NCBI RefSeq assembly: GCF_000344615.1
Contig: NZ_KB467824.1
Coordinates: forward strand, 4,305,767-4,369,766
DNA length: 64,000 bases
From: Janthinobacterium sp. CG3
GTDB lineage: Bacteria > Pseudomonadota > Gammaproteobacteria > Burkholderiales > Burkholderiaceae_D
Reading direction: 5' to 3'
The stretch's first letter is position 1. Every line of letters starts with the position of its first letter. A program made the translations under genes and the position numbers. Under the pieces are notes generated by a model. The model did not search any database. It saw only the letters and a program-made list of their open reading frames with translations, and had not been told where the DNA came from. Shown in pieces: positions 33,509 to 41,365 of the stretch.

Positions 33509-34411
33509 TCAGGGTTGCGGGGCGCCGAAGCGCGTTTCGGGCAGGCCGCGCACGCCGGACAGGAAGGCGTGGAACAGCGCGCCCGCCTGCGGCTGGTCGG
33601 CCAGTTGCGCCGGCGTCAGCGATTCCTGCGCGGTGGTGACGAAGAGTTCGGCGTAGTCGTCGCCGCCCAGGCAGACGCAGCTCGGCTGCGTCACCGGCAA
33701 GGGCAGCACGCGGTCGACGGCGCCGCCGGGCGTGTAGCGCACCACCCGCGCGGCGCCCCATTGCGCGCTCCACAGGTAGCCGTCGGCGTCGACGCTGGCG
33801 CCGTCCGGCGCGCCCGGCTTGCCACCCAGTTCGGCGCCGACGTCGGCGAAGACGCTGACGCGCGCGGCGTCGCCGCCGGCGTAGTCGTCCCAGCGGTAGA
33901 TCAGCGGCTTCATCGAGTCGCAGAAGTACATCGCGGCGCCGTCCGGGCTGAAGCAAATGCTGTTGGCGATGGCCACCGGCGGCAGCGGCAGGCGCTCCAG
34001 GCCGAGGTTGTGGTTGAGCCGGTAGAAGCCGCCGATGGCGTCGCGGCAGGGGCGCTCGTCGAGCGTGCCGAAGACGAAGCGGCCCTGGCGGTCGCAGCGG
34101 CCGTCGTTGATGCGCGTCATCGGCAGCGCCGTCTCGACCGCGTGCACCGGCGTCACGGCGCCGCTGCGCAGGTTGAAGAAGGCCAGCCGCGAGGCCAGCC
34201 CGAGCAGCAGCACGTCGGCGTCGCCGGTCAGCGCGAAGCAGGCCAGCCGCTCCGGCATCGGCCAGTCCCGCGCCACGCCGCTGTCGGGCGCGTAGCTGTG
34301 CAGGCGCCGCCCTTCGATATCGGTCCAGAAGACCCGGGCGCTGCGCTCGCACCACAGCGGGCATTCGCCCAGGTAGTTGCCGGCGTCGACCAGTTGTTCG
34401 AGTTGCGTCAT
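33509..34411 (-). CDS. SMP-30/gluconolactonase-family lactonase
   Basis: A 300-residue six-bladed beta-propeller hydrolase. Metal-binding residues lie in YLGECPLWCERSARVFWTDI (Glu), ITRIND-like MTRINDGRCDRQGRFVFGTL (Asn), IANSICFSPDGAAMYFCDS (Asn/Asp) and GAPDGASVDADGYLWSA (Asp). It opens aldonolactones such as galactono-, arabino- or xylonolactone. ATG 34411 follows GGGGGA; a start at 34426 would add five residues. It is the only sugar lactonase seen in the window, so it may serve all three sugar pathways. Confidence 0.85.
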   Translation of the reverse strand: MTQLEQLVDAGNYLGECPLWCERSARVFWTDIEGRRLHSYAPDSGVARDWPMPERLACFALTGDADVLLLGLASRLAFFNLRSGAVTPVHAVETALPMTRINDGRCDRQGRFVFGTLDERPCRDAIGGFYRLNHNLGLERLPLPPVAIANSICFSPDGAAMYFCDSMKPLIYRWDDYAGGDAARVSVFADVGAELGGKPGAPDGASVDADGYLWSAQWGAARVVRYTPGGAVDRVLPLPVTQPSCVCLGGDDYAELFVTTAQESLTPAQLADQPQAGALFHAFLSGVRGLPETRFGAPQP

Positions 34412-34448
34412 CAGCTGTTCCCCCATGCGGTCAAGGTGGTCGACGCCA

Positions 34449-36173
34449 TCAATGCGATTCGCGCGGCACGGCCGAGCCGCGGCAGCCGACCAGGAAGTCC
34501 AGGTCGACGCCCTCGTCGGCCTGCAGCACGTGTTTGATGTACATCGACTGGTAGCCGCCGCGCATGGCCGGCACCGGCGCGCGCCACTCGGCGCGGCGCC
34601 GCTCCAGTTCCTCGTCGCCGACCTCCAGGTGCAGGCGCCGCCCCGGCACGTCGAGTTCGATCATGTCGCCGTCGCGCACCAGCGCCAGCGGACCGCCCAT
34701 GGCCGCCTCCGGCGCCACGTGCAGCACCACGGTGCCGAAGGCGGTGCCGCTCATGCGCGCGTCGGAGATGCGCACCATGTCGGTGACGCCCTGCTCCAGC
34801 AGTTTTTTCGGCAGCCCCATATTGCCCACCTCGGCCATGCCCGGGTAGCCTTTCGGGCCGCAGTTTTGCAGCACCATGATGCTGTCGGCGTCGATGTCGA
34901 GGGCCGGGTCGTCGACCCGTTCCTTGTAGTGCTCGATGCTGGAAAAGACCACGGCGCGGCCGCGGTGCCGCATCAGTCTGGGCGAGGCCGCCGACGGCTT
35001 GATGATGGCGCCGCGCGGCGACAGGTTGCCGCGCAGGACAGCGATGCCGCCCTCGTCCTTGAACGGCACGGCCAGCGGCGTGATGACGTCGGTGTTGAAG
35101 TTTTCCGCGTCGGCGACGTTGACGGCCATGCTGGCGCCGGTCACGGTCAGCGCGTCGGCGTGCAGGCTGCCCAGCAGTTCGCGGATGATCACCGGCAGGC
35201 CGCCGGCGTAGTAAAAGTCTTCCATCAGGTACTGGCCCGACGGCATCAGGTTCAGCAGGCAGGGGATGTCGCGCCCCAGGCGGTCCCAGTCGGCCAGCGT
35301 CAGCTCGACGCCGATGCGCCCGGCGATCGCCAGCAGGTGCACCACCGCGTTGGTCGAGCCGCCGATGGCGCCGTTGACCATGATGGCGTTCTCGAACGCG
35401 TCCTTGGTCAGGATCTGCGACAGCGTCAAGTCTTCGTGCACCATGTCGACGATGCGCCGGCCGGTCAACTGCGCCTGCAGCTTGCGGCGCGCGTCGACCG
35501 CCGGAATGGCGGCGTTGCCCGGCAGCGTCACGCCGAGCGCCTCGACCATCGCCGCCATCGTCGACGCCGTGCCCATCGTCATGCAATGGCCGGTCGAGCG
35601 CGACATGCACGATTCGGCCTGTTTGAAGTCGGCCAGGCTCATGCGGCCGGCGCGCAAGTCTTCGGAAAACTTCCAGACGTCGGTGCCGGAGCCGATCGGC
35701 TTGCCGCGGTAGTTACCGTTCAACATAGGCCCGCCCGACAGCACGATGGTCGGCAGGTCGACGCTGGCCGCGCCCATCAGCAACGCCGGCGTGGTCTTGT
35801 CGCAGCCGGTCAGCAGCACCACGCCGTCGATCGGGTTGCCGCGGATCGATTCCTCGACGTCCATGCTGGCCAGGTTGCGAAACAACATCGCGGTCGGGCG
35901 CAGGTTCGACTCGCCCAGCGACATCGCCGGGAATTCGACCGGGAAGCCGCCGGCCTCCAGCACGCCGCGCTTGACGAATTCGGCGAGTTCGCGGAAATGG
36001 CCGTTGCACGGCGTCAGTTCGGACCAGGTGTTGCAAATGCCGATCACCGGGCGGCCGTCGAAGGCGTCGCTCGGGTAGCCCTGGTTTTTCATCCAGCTGC
36101 GGTGGATGAAGCTGTCCTTGTCGTCGCCGCCGAACCAGGCGTGCGAACGCAACGGCCGTTTTGCTTTGCTCAT
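34449..36173 (-). CDS. IlvD/Edd-family sugar-acid dehydratase (galactonate/arabinonate type)
   Basis: A 574-residue iron-sulfur dehydratase. The three cluster cysteines are C47 (VIGICNTWSELTPCN), C124 (LTGCDKTTPALLMG) and C197 (STGHCMTMGTASTM). The N-terminus with HAWFGGDDKDSF and RSWMKNQGYP is typical of aldonic-acid dehydratases of the L-arabinonate type. Between dgoK and dgoA the likely substrate is D-galactonate, giving 2-keto-3-deoxygalactonate; this is inference from context. ATGA overlap with dgoK. It is one of three paralogs in this window. Confidence 0.88.
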   Translation of the reverse strand: MSKAKRPLRSHAWFGGDDKDSFIHRSWMKNQGYPSDAFDGRPVIGICNTWSELTPCNGHFRELAEFVKRGVLEAGGFPVEFPAMSLGESNLRPTAMLFRNLASMDVEESIRGNPIDGVVLLTGCDKTTPALLMGAASVDLPTIVLSGGPMLNGNYRGKPIGSGTDVWKFSEDLRAGRMSLADFKQAESCMSRSTGHCMTMGTASTMAAMVEALGVTLPGNAAIPAVDARRKLQAQLTGRRIVDMVHEDLTLSQILTKDAFENAIMVNGAIGGSTNAVVHLLAIAGRIGVELTLADWDRLGRDIPCLLNLMPSGQYLMEDFYYAGGLPVIIRELLGSLHADALTVTGASMAVNVADAENFNTDVITPLAVPFKDEGGIAVLRGNLSPRGAIIKPSAASPRLMRHRGRAVVFSSIEHYKERVDDPALDIDADSIMVLQNCGPKGYPGMAEVGNMGLPKKLLEQGVTDMVRISDARMSGTAFGTVVLHVAPEAAMGGPLALVRDGDMIELDVPGRRLHLEVGDEELERRRAEWRAPVPAMRGGYQSMYIKHVLQADEGVDLDFLVGCRGSAVPRESH

Positions 36174-37198
36174 ATTGTCTCTGTCGTTTGAATGGTGTGG
36201 GTGGGAAGCAGACCGCGCGCGCGCGCGATGGCCAGCGCGCCGAAGCCGGCCATGTCGGCCTGTTGCTCGTCGCTGACGACGACGCGTTTGCCGTAGAAAA
36301 AACCGTTTTCCTGGATCAGCAGCGCCAGCGCCTCGCGCAGCATGGTCTTGCCGGTGATGACGATCGGCGTGTCGGGCCGCATCTGGATGGCGCTGCTGTT
36401 CTTCAGCGCCAGCAGGTCGCCGCTGAGCACCGCGCCGAGCAGAAAGTTGGCGCGTTCGTTGCGTTCGGTGCCGGTGAACTGGCCCAGCGTGCGCACGCTG
36501 AAGCAGGCCCGCGCCAGTCCGGTCTTTTGCGCGGCGGCGGCGCCGGCCAGCAGCAGTTGCGGCGCCAGCGCGTGGGCGAAATCGGACTCCAGCGTTTGCG
36601 CGATCAGCGTGTGCTGGGTGATCGCCTGCAGCAGCTCGCCGGCGATGGTGGTGGCGCAGCCGGCGATGCGGTGGCGCTCGTCGACGCTGACCAGCTTGGT
36701 GTGCGAGCCGGGCATGATGAGCAGCGCGCGGCCCTCGACCCGCAGGCGCGCCAGCAAACCGATGACCTCGGTTTCCTCGCCGCGCATCATGTCCATCGCC
36801 TCGAAATTGTGCAGGCCGACCGGCTCGGCGTGGTTGCGCACGCCGGGAATCAGCCACAGGGGTTGGGCGAACACTTCCGGCATGGCCACCTTGACCATGC
36901 CCTGCGCCAGTTCGTCGAGGCCGGCCGGGGCCGCCAGGTGCGGCACTTCCAGCAGGCCCAGCGCGGAGGTGATCATGCCCGAGGCCAGCGCCAGCGACAC
37001 CTCGGCCGGATCGACGCCGGCCTTGGCCAGCGCGCCCTGGATGGTGTCGCGCACCGCCTGCTTGAGGGCGTGGTTGTTGCCGTTGATGGCGGTGTCGCGC
37101 ACGCCGGTCTCGACCTGCACCTTGGCGACCAGGCGGCCATCCTGCCACAGGGAGCTGCGGGTGTTGGTGGTCCCGGCATCAATGGTGACGATATTCAT
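36170..37198 (-). CDS. dgoK: 2-dehydro-3-deoxygalactonokinase
   Basis: A 342-residue kinase of the DgoK family. The N-terminal phosphate motif (VTIDAGTTNTRSSLW), MITSALGLLEVPHLAAPAG, the central MMRGEETEVIGLLA and LIMPGSHTKLVSV are hallmarks. It phosphorylates 2-keto-3-deoxygalactonate for the aldolase downstream. First gene of the operon dgoK, dehydratase, SMP-30, dgoA. Its promoter region carries one copy of the 50-bp element shared with the chvE and 57.5-kb operons. Confidence 0.92.
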   Translation of the reverse strand: MNIVTIDAGTTNTRSSLWQDGRLVAKVQVETGVRDTAINGNNHALKQAVRDTIQGALAKAGVDPAEVSLALASGMITSALGLLEVPHLAAPAGLDELAQGMVKVAMPEVFAQPLWLIPGVRNHAEPVGLHNFEAMDMMRGEETEVIGLLARLRVEGRALLIMPGSHTKLVSVDERHRIAGCATTIAGELLQAITQHTLIAQTLESDFAHALAPQLLLAGAAAAQKTGLARACFSVRTLGQFTGTERNERANFLLGAVLSGDLLALKNSSAIQMRPDTPIVITGKTMLREALALLIQENGFFYGKRVVVSDEQQADMAGFGALAIARARGLLPTHTIQTTETI

Positions 37199-37247
37199 GA
37201 AGTATGGGTATCAGGACATGGAGAAGCCCCATGGTAGATCCGCGACC

Positions 37248-37297
37248 AATATCTTACCAATCAATTATTTGGCAAATCCGATACCGATTTTGATATG
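37248..37297 (-). promoter_or_regulatory. Conserved 50-bp operator-like element, copy A (dgoK / gbpR-like spacer)
   Basis: Read toward dgoK it begins CATATCAAAATCGG-TATCG and ends AATTGATTGGTAAGATATT. It aligns without gaps to copies at 59373-59422 and 59559-59608. Invariant parts are ATATC at the distal end, TATCG at positions 15-19 and ATT(A/G)G(A/T)AAGATAT next to the gene. It ends 50 bases before dgoK. Likely bound by the divergent GbpR-like LysR protein. Confidence 0.7.
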
Positions 37298-37321
37298 GTA
37301 GCGCGCCGTGATTTCCCTGCT

Positions 37322-38275
37322 ATGATTTCCCGCATGGATACACTGAACCCCAATTGGTTTTTACGCGCCCGCCTGAAAACGCGGCAATTGTTGCTACTAA
37401 TCGCCCTCGACGAACAACGTAACATCCACCGCGCCGCCGAGGAACTGCACATGACGCAGCCGGCCGCGTCGAAGCAGCTCAAGGACCTCGAAGACATGCT
37501 CGACGTCGAGCTGTTCGAGCGCCTGCCGCGCGGCATGCGCCCGACCATCTACGGCGAAACCATGATACGCCACGCGCGCATGGCGCTGACCAGCCTGTCG
37601 CTGGCGCACGAGGATATCGTGGCGCTGAAGTCCGGCCTGGCGGGACAGGTCGAGATCGGCGTCATCATGGCGCCGAGCATGTCGCTGCTGCCGCGGGCGA
37701 TTTCGCGGGTCAAGGAGCAGTCGCCGCAACTGCGCATCGGCGTGCAGATGGAAACCTCGAACATCTTGCTGGAGCGCCTGCGCCGCGGCAGCCTGGACTT
37801 CATGGTCGGGCGCATCCTCGAAGACCAGCCCGACACCGACCTGCAATACGAGGAACTGGCCGACGAGCCGGTGTGCGCGGTGGCGCGCGTCGGCCACCCT
37901 TTGGTGACGGCGCAGGGGCTGACGCTGGAAGACATCGCCGGCGGCGCCTGGCTGCTGTCGCCCAAGGGCAGCGTGCTGCGCTACCGCTGCGACATGATGT
38001 TCCGCGGCGCCGGCCTGTCGCCGCCGACCAACGTCGTCGACACCACGGCGCTGTTGCTGATCAGCTCGCTGTTGCAGCAAACCGACAGCCTGCACGTGAT
38101 GCCGGTGGAGGTGGCGCGCCACTACGTGTCGCTAAACATCCTGAGCATCCTGCCGATCGAGCTGCCGTGCCGGATGGACGCCTTCGGCATCATCACCCGG
38201 CGCAGCCACCTGCTGTCGCCGGGCGCGGGCGTGATGCTGGACGCCCTGCGCGTCGCCGCCGCCGAGATCTATTAG
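37322..38275 (+). CDS. gbpR: LysR-family regulator resembling GbpR (galactose-binding-protein regulator)
   Basis: A 317-residue LysR regulator. The helix-turn-helix (LLLIALDEQRNIHRAAEELH and MTQPAASKQLKDLEDMLD) and ERLPRGMRPTIYGETMIRHA are closely like GbpR proteins that control chvE-type sugar uptake. The C-terminal effector domain follows. It is divergent from dgoK and next to operator element A, so it probably controls that operon and, through elements B and C, the 57.5-kb and chvE operons. Several ATGs (37295, 37322, 37334) are possible; 37322 leaves the element intact outside the gene. Confidence 0.82.
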   Translation: MISRMDTLNPNWFLRARLKTRQLLLLIALDEQRNIHRAAEELHMTQPAASKQLKDLEDMLDVELFERLPRGMRPTIYGETMIRHARMALTSLSLAHEDIVALKSGLAGQVEIGVIMAPSMSLLPRAISRVKEQSPQLRIGVQMETSNILLERLRRGSLDFMVGRILEDQPDTDLQYEELADEPVCAVARVGHPLVTAQGLTLEDIAGGAWLLSPKGSVLRYRCDMMFRGAGLSPPTNVVDTTALLLISSLLQQTDSLHVMPVEVARHYVSLNILSILPIELPCRMDAFGIITRRSHLLSPGAGVMLDALRVAAAEIY

Positions 38276-38364
38276 GGTTCCATGGCTGTGGACCTTCGCC
38301 GCCGGCAGCGTCGGCGGAAATGCCGAAGGGCCGCGGCTCTTGGTCGTAGACGGCGGGGAGTCAC

Positions 38365-38481
38365 TCACGAAAACACCATGTCCTCGTTGCAGTTCGGCAC
38401 GGCGAGGGCCACCTTCCAGGCCCAGCCCAACAGGTAGCCGCCGCCGCCCAGTACCGCAAATAATACCGATATCGCAAGCAT
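38365..38481 (-). CDS. Small single-TM membrane protein (38 residues)
   Basis: The frame starts ATG at 38481 with a textbook AAGGAG six bases upstream and encodes MLAISVLFAVLGGGGYLLGW, then a short polar tail ending DMVFS. The first 27 residues form one hydrophobic segment with a glycine cluster. The family is not recognised. The strong ribosome site and clean hydrophobic pattern argue that it is translated. It lies downstream of the secreted 90-residue gene on the same strand, with a dispersed repeat between them. Confidence 0.6.
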   Translation of the reverse strand: MLAISVLFAVLGGGGYLLGWAWKVALAVPNCNEDMVFS

Positions 38482-38504
38482 GATTCACTCCTTAAATTAG
38501 CGCC

Positions 38505-38534
38505 GTAGGTCGGAAGAGCGAAGCGTAATCCGAC
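38505..38534. repeat. Dispersed GTAGGTCGG-family repeat (copy 5)
   Basis: GTAGGTCGGAAGAG at the left and GCGTAATCCGAC at the right; 30 bases, between the 90-residue and 38-residue protein genes. Confidence 0.65.
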
Positions 38535-38570
38535 GCCGAGCCGCCGCCGACGCCAGTCGGTTTGCTAGGT

Positions 38571-38843
38571 TCAGTTCTTGGACAGGTCGAACGATTCCTC
38601 CAGCGGCGTACGGTAATTTTTCACGGCCTCGACCGCCTCCGCGTGCACTTGCGCGCGCGTCCTGCCAACCGGTGCGGCCGCCGGGCGCTCCGCCTTGACC
38701 GCGGGGGTAGCGGCAACGGACACGTCAACGGCGGCGACGGGCATGTCTTGTTTGACCTTGGTGGTGTTGACGGCTTCGCCCGCCACCGCCAGGTTGGCCG
38801 ACAGCAGGGAAACAAGCGCTATTGCGGGGAATGTGAGGTTCAT
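38571..38843 (-). CDS. Small exported protein of unknown function (DUF4148-like)
   Basis: A 90-residue protein. A signal peptide (FPAIALVSLLSANLAVAG) is followed by an alanine/valine-rich low-complexity linker and a C-terminal helix RAQVHAEAVEAVKNYRTPLE, which resembles the DUF4148 ending. It is probably periplasmic. ATG has AAGGAG six bases upstream. A large inverted repeat immediately precedes the ribosome site and overlaps the predicted promoter. Confidence 0.75.
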   Translation of the reverse strand: MNLTFPAIALVSLLSANLAVAGEAVNTTKVKQDMPVAAVDVSVAATPAVKAERPAAAPVGRTRAQVHAEAVEAVKNYRTPLEESFDLSKN

Positions 38844-38855
38844 GGCGATCTCCTT

Positions 38856-38907
38856 GTGGTTGCATGATTAAACCAGAATAGACCAAGTGGTTTAAACATG
38901 CAACCAC
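38856..38907 (-). promoter_or_regulatory. 20-bp-arm inverted repeat overlapping a promoter
   Basis: Arms 38856-38875 and 38888-38907 match at 19 of 20 positions around a 12-base spacer (GTGGTTGCATG at one end, CATGCAACCAC at the other). Read on the minus strand, TTGCAT, 17 bases, TATTCT gives a promoter inside it, and AAGGAG of the 90-residue gene begins at the base after the repeat. It is likely an operator; a hairpin in the leader is the alternative. Confidence 0.65.
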
Positions 38908-38924
38908 AATCGTGAAATTTTTTC

Positions 38925-39398
38925 TTACTTCGACTCCGCCCCGTCCGCCGCAACGGGCGCCGGCAGCAAGGTCATGTCGGACACGCCTAGCGGCCTGCCG
39001 TCTTCCGACAGGACCTGTAATTTGGCCAAGGGTTTTTTGTTGAGGCGGTCGCGCAAAATGGTCGTCGGCTCGCCCGGTTCGTACAAATACTCCTCGCCCC
39101 ACTGGCGCAGGGCGACCATGACGGTGACGAGGCTGCGGCCCTTTTCGGTCAGCACGTACTCCTGGTAGGCGCTGCCGTCGGACGCCGGGCGCATTTCCAG
39201 AATGCCTCCGGCGACGAGGTTGCGCAAACGGGTGGTAAGGATGTTTTTTGCCAAACCCAGGCGCTTTTGGAAATCGCCGAACCGGCGCACGTTGATAAAC
39301 GCTTCGCGCACGATCAGCAGCGACCACCAGTCGCCGATGGCGTCGAGCGAGCGGGCCACCGGACAAGTCGCGTTATCCATGCATGTTCGCTTCACCAT
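38925..39398 (-). CDS. HxlR-family transcriptional regulator
   Basis: A 157-residue winged-helix regulator. HxlR pattern: CPVARSLDAIGDWWSLLIVR, FGDFQKRLGLAKNILTTRLR and YVLTEKGRSLVTVMVALRQW. HxlR proteins often respond to aldehydes or oxidants and contain a sensing Cys near the N-terminus; here C15 is in that place. GGAGG lies nine bases before ATG 39398. The aldo-keto reductase and SDR genes upstream on the same strand may be co-regulated. The inverted repeat after its stop is a candidate binding site. Confidence 0.88.
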   Translation of the reverse strand: MVKRTCMDNATCPVARSLDAIGDWWSLLIVREAFINVRRFGDFQKRLGLAKNILTTRLRNLVAGGILEMRPASDGSAYQEYVLTEKGRSLVTVMVALRQWGEEYLYEPGEPTTILRDRLNKKPLAKLQVLSEDGRPLGVSDMTLLPAPVAADGAESK

Positions 39399-39475
39399 CC
39401 CGCGCTTCCTCCTTGACTATAGGCGCCCAGTCTACCAGACCTGGCCCCGGCGGCGGCAATGGCGGCGAAGCGAAC

Positions 39476-40462
39476 TTACCAACGCTGATGCACGAACGGG
39501 GCGATGCGCTGCTGGTAAATGGCGCGCAGCGCGTCCATTGCGTCCACCGGCAGCGCGGGCAAGCTGCCGGCCGCGCTGTTGGCCGCCGCCTGCTGCGCAT
39601 TCCGGGCGCCGGGAATGACGCTGCTCACGCTGTCTTCCATCAAGATCCAGCGCAGCGCGAACTGCGCCATCGTGGCGTTTCCCGGCACCAGGCGACGGAT
39701 CTCTTCCACGACTTCCAGGGCAAGCTCATACGGCACGCCGGAGAAGGTTTCGCCCATGTCGAAGGCCTCGCCATGGCGGTTGAACGCGCGGTGGTCGTCG
39801 GCGGCAAACGCGGTAGCGGCGCTCATCTTGCCCGTCAACACACCGGAAGCCAGCGGCACCCGCACGATCACGCCGATGTCGCGCTTTTTCGCCTCCGCGA
39901 AAAACAGCTGGTTCGGGCGCTGGCGGAAAATATTGTAGATGATCTGGATCGAGGCCACGTTCGGGTATTCGATCGCCTTCAAGGCTTCCTCGACCTTTTC
40001 CACCGACACGCCGTAATGACGGATCTTGCCGGCCGTGACCATGCGGTCCATGACGTCGAATACTTCGGGACGGTAATACACCTCGGGTGGCGGGCAGTGC
40101 AGTTGGACCAGGTCCAGGCAATCCGTGTCCAGGTTGACCAGCGAGCGCTCGACAAAGGCGAGCAGGTTTTCCTCGTTGTAGCCGTCGGCCGCATGGGGCG
40201 ACAGGCGGCGGCCGGCCTTGGTCGCCACATACGGTTTGTCGCCGCCGCGTTCCCTGAGCACCTCGGCAATGAAGCGCTCGGAGCGCCCGTCGCCATAGAC
40301 GTCGGCCGTGTCGATAAAATTTGTGCCGGCGTCGAGCGCCGCATGCAGGGCCGCCTTGGCGTCGTCGCTGCTGACGTCGCCCCAGGCGCCGCCGATGGCC
40401 CAGGCGCCAAAGCCGATGTCGGAAATGCTGTGGCCGGTGCGGCCGAATGGTCGTTGTTTCAT
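39476..40462 (-). CDS. Aldo/keto reductase
   Basis: A 328-residue NADPH-dependent TIM-barrel oxidoreductase. The catalytic tetrad is visible: Asp and Tyr in FIDTADVYGDGRSER, Lys in VATKAGRR and His in LDLVQLHCPP. The cofactor segment VIPGARNAQQAAANS is near the C-terminus. It is of the AKR11/YghZ-like general type; the natural substrate is unknown. The SDR gene is 15 bases upstream on the same strand. Confidence 0.9.
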   Translation of the reverse strand: MKQRPFGRTGHSISDIGFGAWAIGGAWGDVSSDDAKAALHAALDAGTNFIDTADVYGDGRSERFIAEVLRERGGDKPYVATKAGRRLSPHAADGYNEENLLAFVERSLVNLDTDCLDLVQLHCPPPEVYYRPEVFDVMDRMVTAGKIRHYGVSVEKVEEALKAIEYPNVASIQIIYNIFRQRPNQLFFAEAKKRDIGVIVRVPLASGVLTGKMSAATAFAADDHRAFNRHGEAFDMGETFSGVPYELALEVVEEIRRLVPGNATMAQFALRWILMEDSVSSVIPGARNAQQAAANSAAGSLPALPVDAMDALRAIYQQRIAPFVHQRW

Positions 40463-40477
40463 GTGTTTACCTTGTGA

Positions 40478-41254
40478 TCAGGGCATCAACTGCCCGCCGT
40501 TAACTTCAATGATTTGCCCGGTGATATAGCCGGACAACGATGCCGAGGCGAGGAACAAAAATGCTCCAACGCACTCCTGCGGCAGGCCCGCGCGCCCCAT
40601 GGGAATGCTGGCGCTTTGCGCGGCCATCATGGGTTCGGGCGTGTCGCGCACGTGGAAGGGCGTCAATATCAAACCGGGCGCCACCGCGTTGACGCGGATC
40701 TTGTCGGCCACGAACTCCTTGGCCTGGCCGCGCGTCAGGTTGCTGACAAAGCTTTTCGCCGCCGCATACAGCACGGCGCCGTTGCCGCCGCCATTCCTGC
40801 CGGCGATGGAACTGGTATTGATGATGAAAGCGCCGCCGGCCGCCTTCAGGTGCGGGTGGGCGGCGACGCTGGCCTGCCATACCGATTTCGCGTTCAGGTT
40901 CAGCACGTCGTCGAAATGCGCATCGGACGCTTGCGTGGTCGGCACGCGGCCCAGCATGCCGCCGGCATTGTTGATCAGTCCGTCCAGTCCGCCCAGCAGG
41001 CGCGCCGCGTCGTTCACCACGCGCGCCGCCGCGCCGGGCTCGGCCAAGTCGCCCTGCAGCAAGGTGATATGCTCGGGATACCGCGCGCGCAGCGCCTCGG
41101 CCGCGTCCCGGCTGGCGTTGTAGTGCAGCACCAGGCGCGCGCCTTGCGCCGCAAAGGCCAGCGCCACGGCCGCGCCGATGCCGGTCGAGCCGCCGGTGAT
41201 CAGGATGCGCTTGCCGGCCAAATCGCCCAGCGTCATGTTTGCCAATTCGTTCAC
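40478..41254 (-). CDS. Short-chain dehydrogenase/reductase
   Basis: A 258-residue classical SDR. The cofactor loop is ITGGSTGIGAAVALAF, the NNAG motif is LINNAGGMLG, and catalytic Ser-Tyr-Lys are in INTSSIAGRNGGGNGAVLYA with AAKSF. The C-terminus YITGQIIEVNGGQLM is typical. GTG at 41254 is preferred because a GGGAGGGGAA ribosome site precedes it and the LysR palindrome then lies outside the gene. Longer frames from 41341 or 41272 exist. It is divergent from the LysR gene that probably controls it. Confidence 0.88.
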   Translation of the reverse strand: MNELANMTLGDLAGKRILITGGSTGIGAAVALAFAAQGARLVLHYNASRDAAEALRARYPEHITLLQGDLAEPGAAARVVNDAARLLGGLDGLINNAGGMLGRVPTTQASDAHFDDVLNLNAKSVWQASVAAHPHLKAAGGAFIINTSSIAGRNGGGNGAVLYAAAKSFVSNLTRGQAKEFVADKIRVNAVAPGLILTPFHVRDTPEPMMAAQSASIPMGRAGLPQECVGAFLFLASASLSGYITGQIIEVNGGQLMP

Positions 41255-41325
41255 TTCCCCTCCCGTTTCCATGTTGTTGGAGACAGGATCGTACTGTGGA
41301 TGCGTTGCGCCGGGATAAGATTTAG

Positions 41326-41338
41326 AATGAGCCTCATT
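41326..41338. promoter_or_regulatory. Palindrome in SDR-lysR spacer (putative LysR operator)
   Basis: AATGAG-C-CTCATT is a perfect 13-base palindrome in the spacer between the SDR and the divergent LysR gene, where LysR proteins normally bind. Confidence 0.5.
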
Positions 41339-41365
41339 CATTGAAATACTGAGCGAAATTCATCC

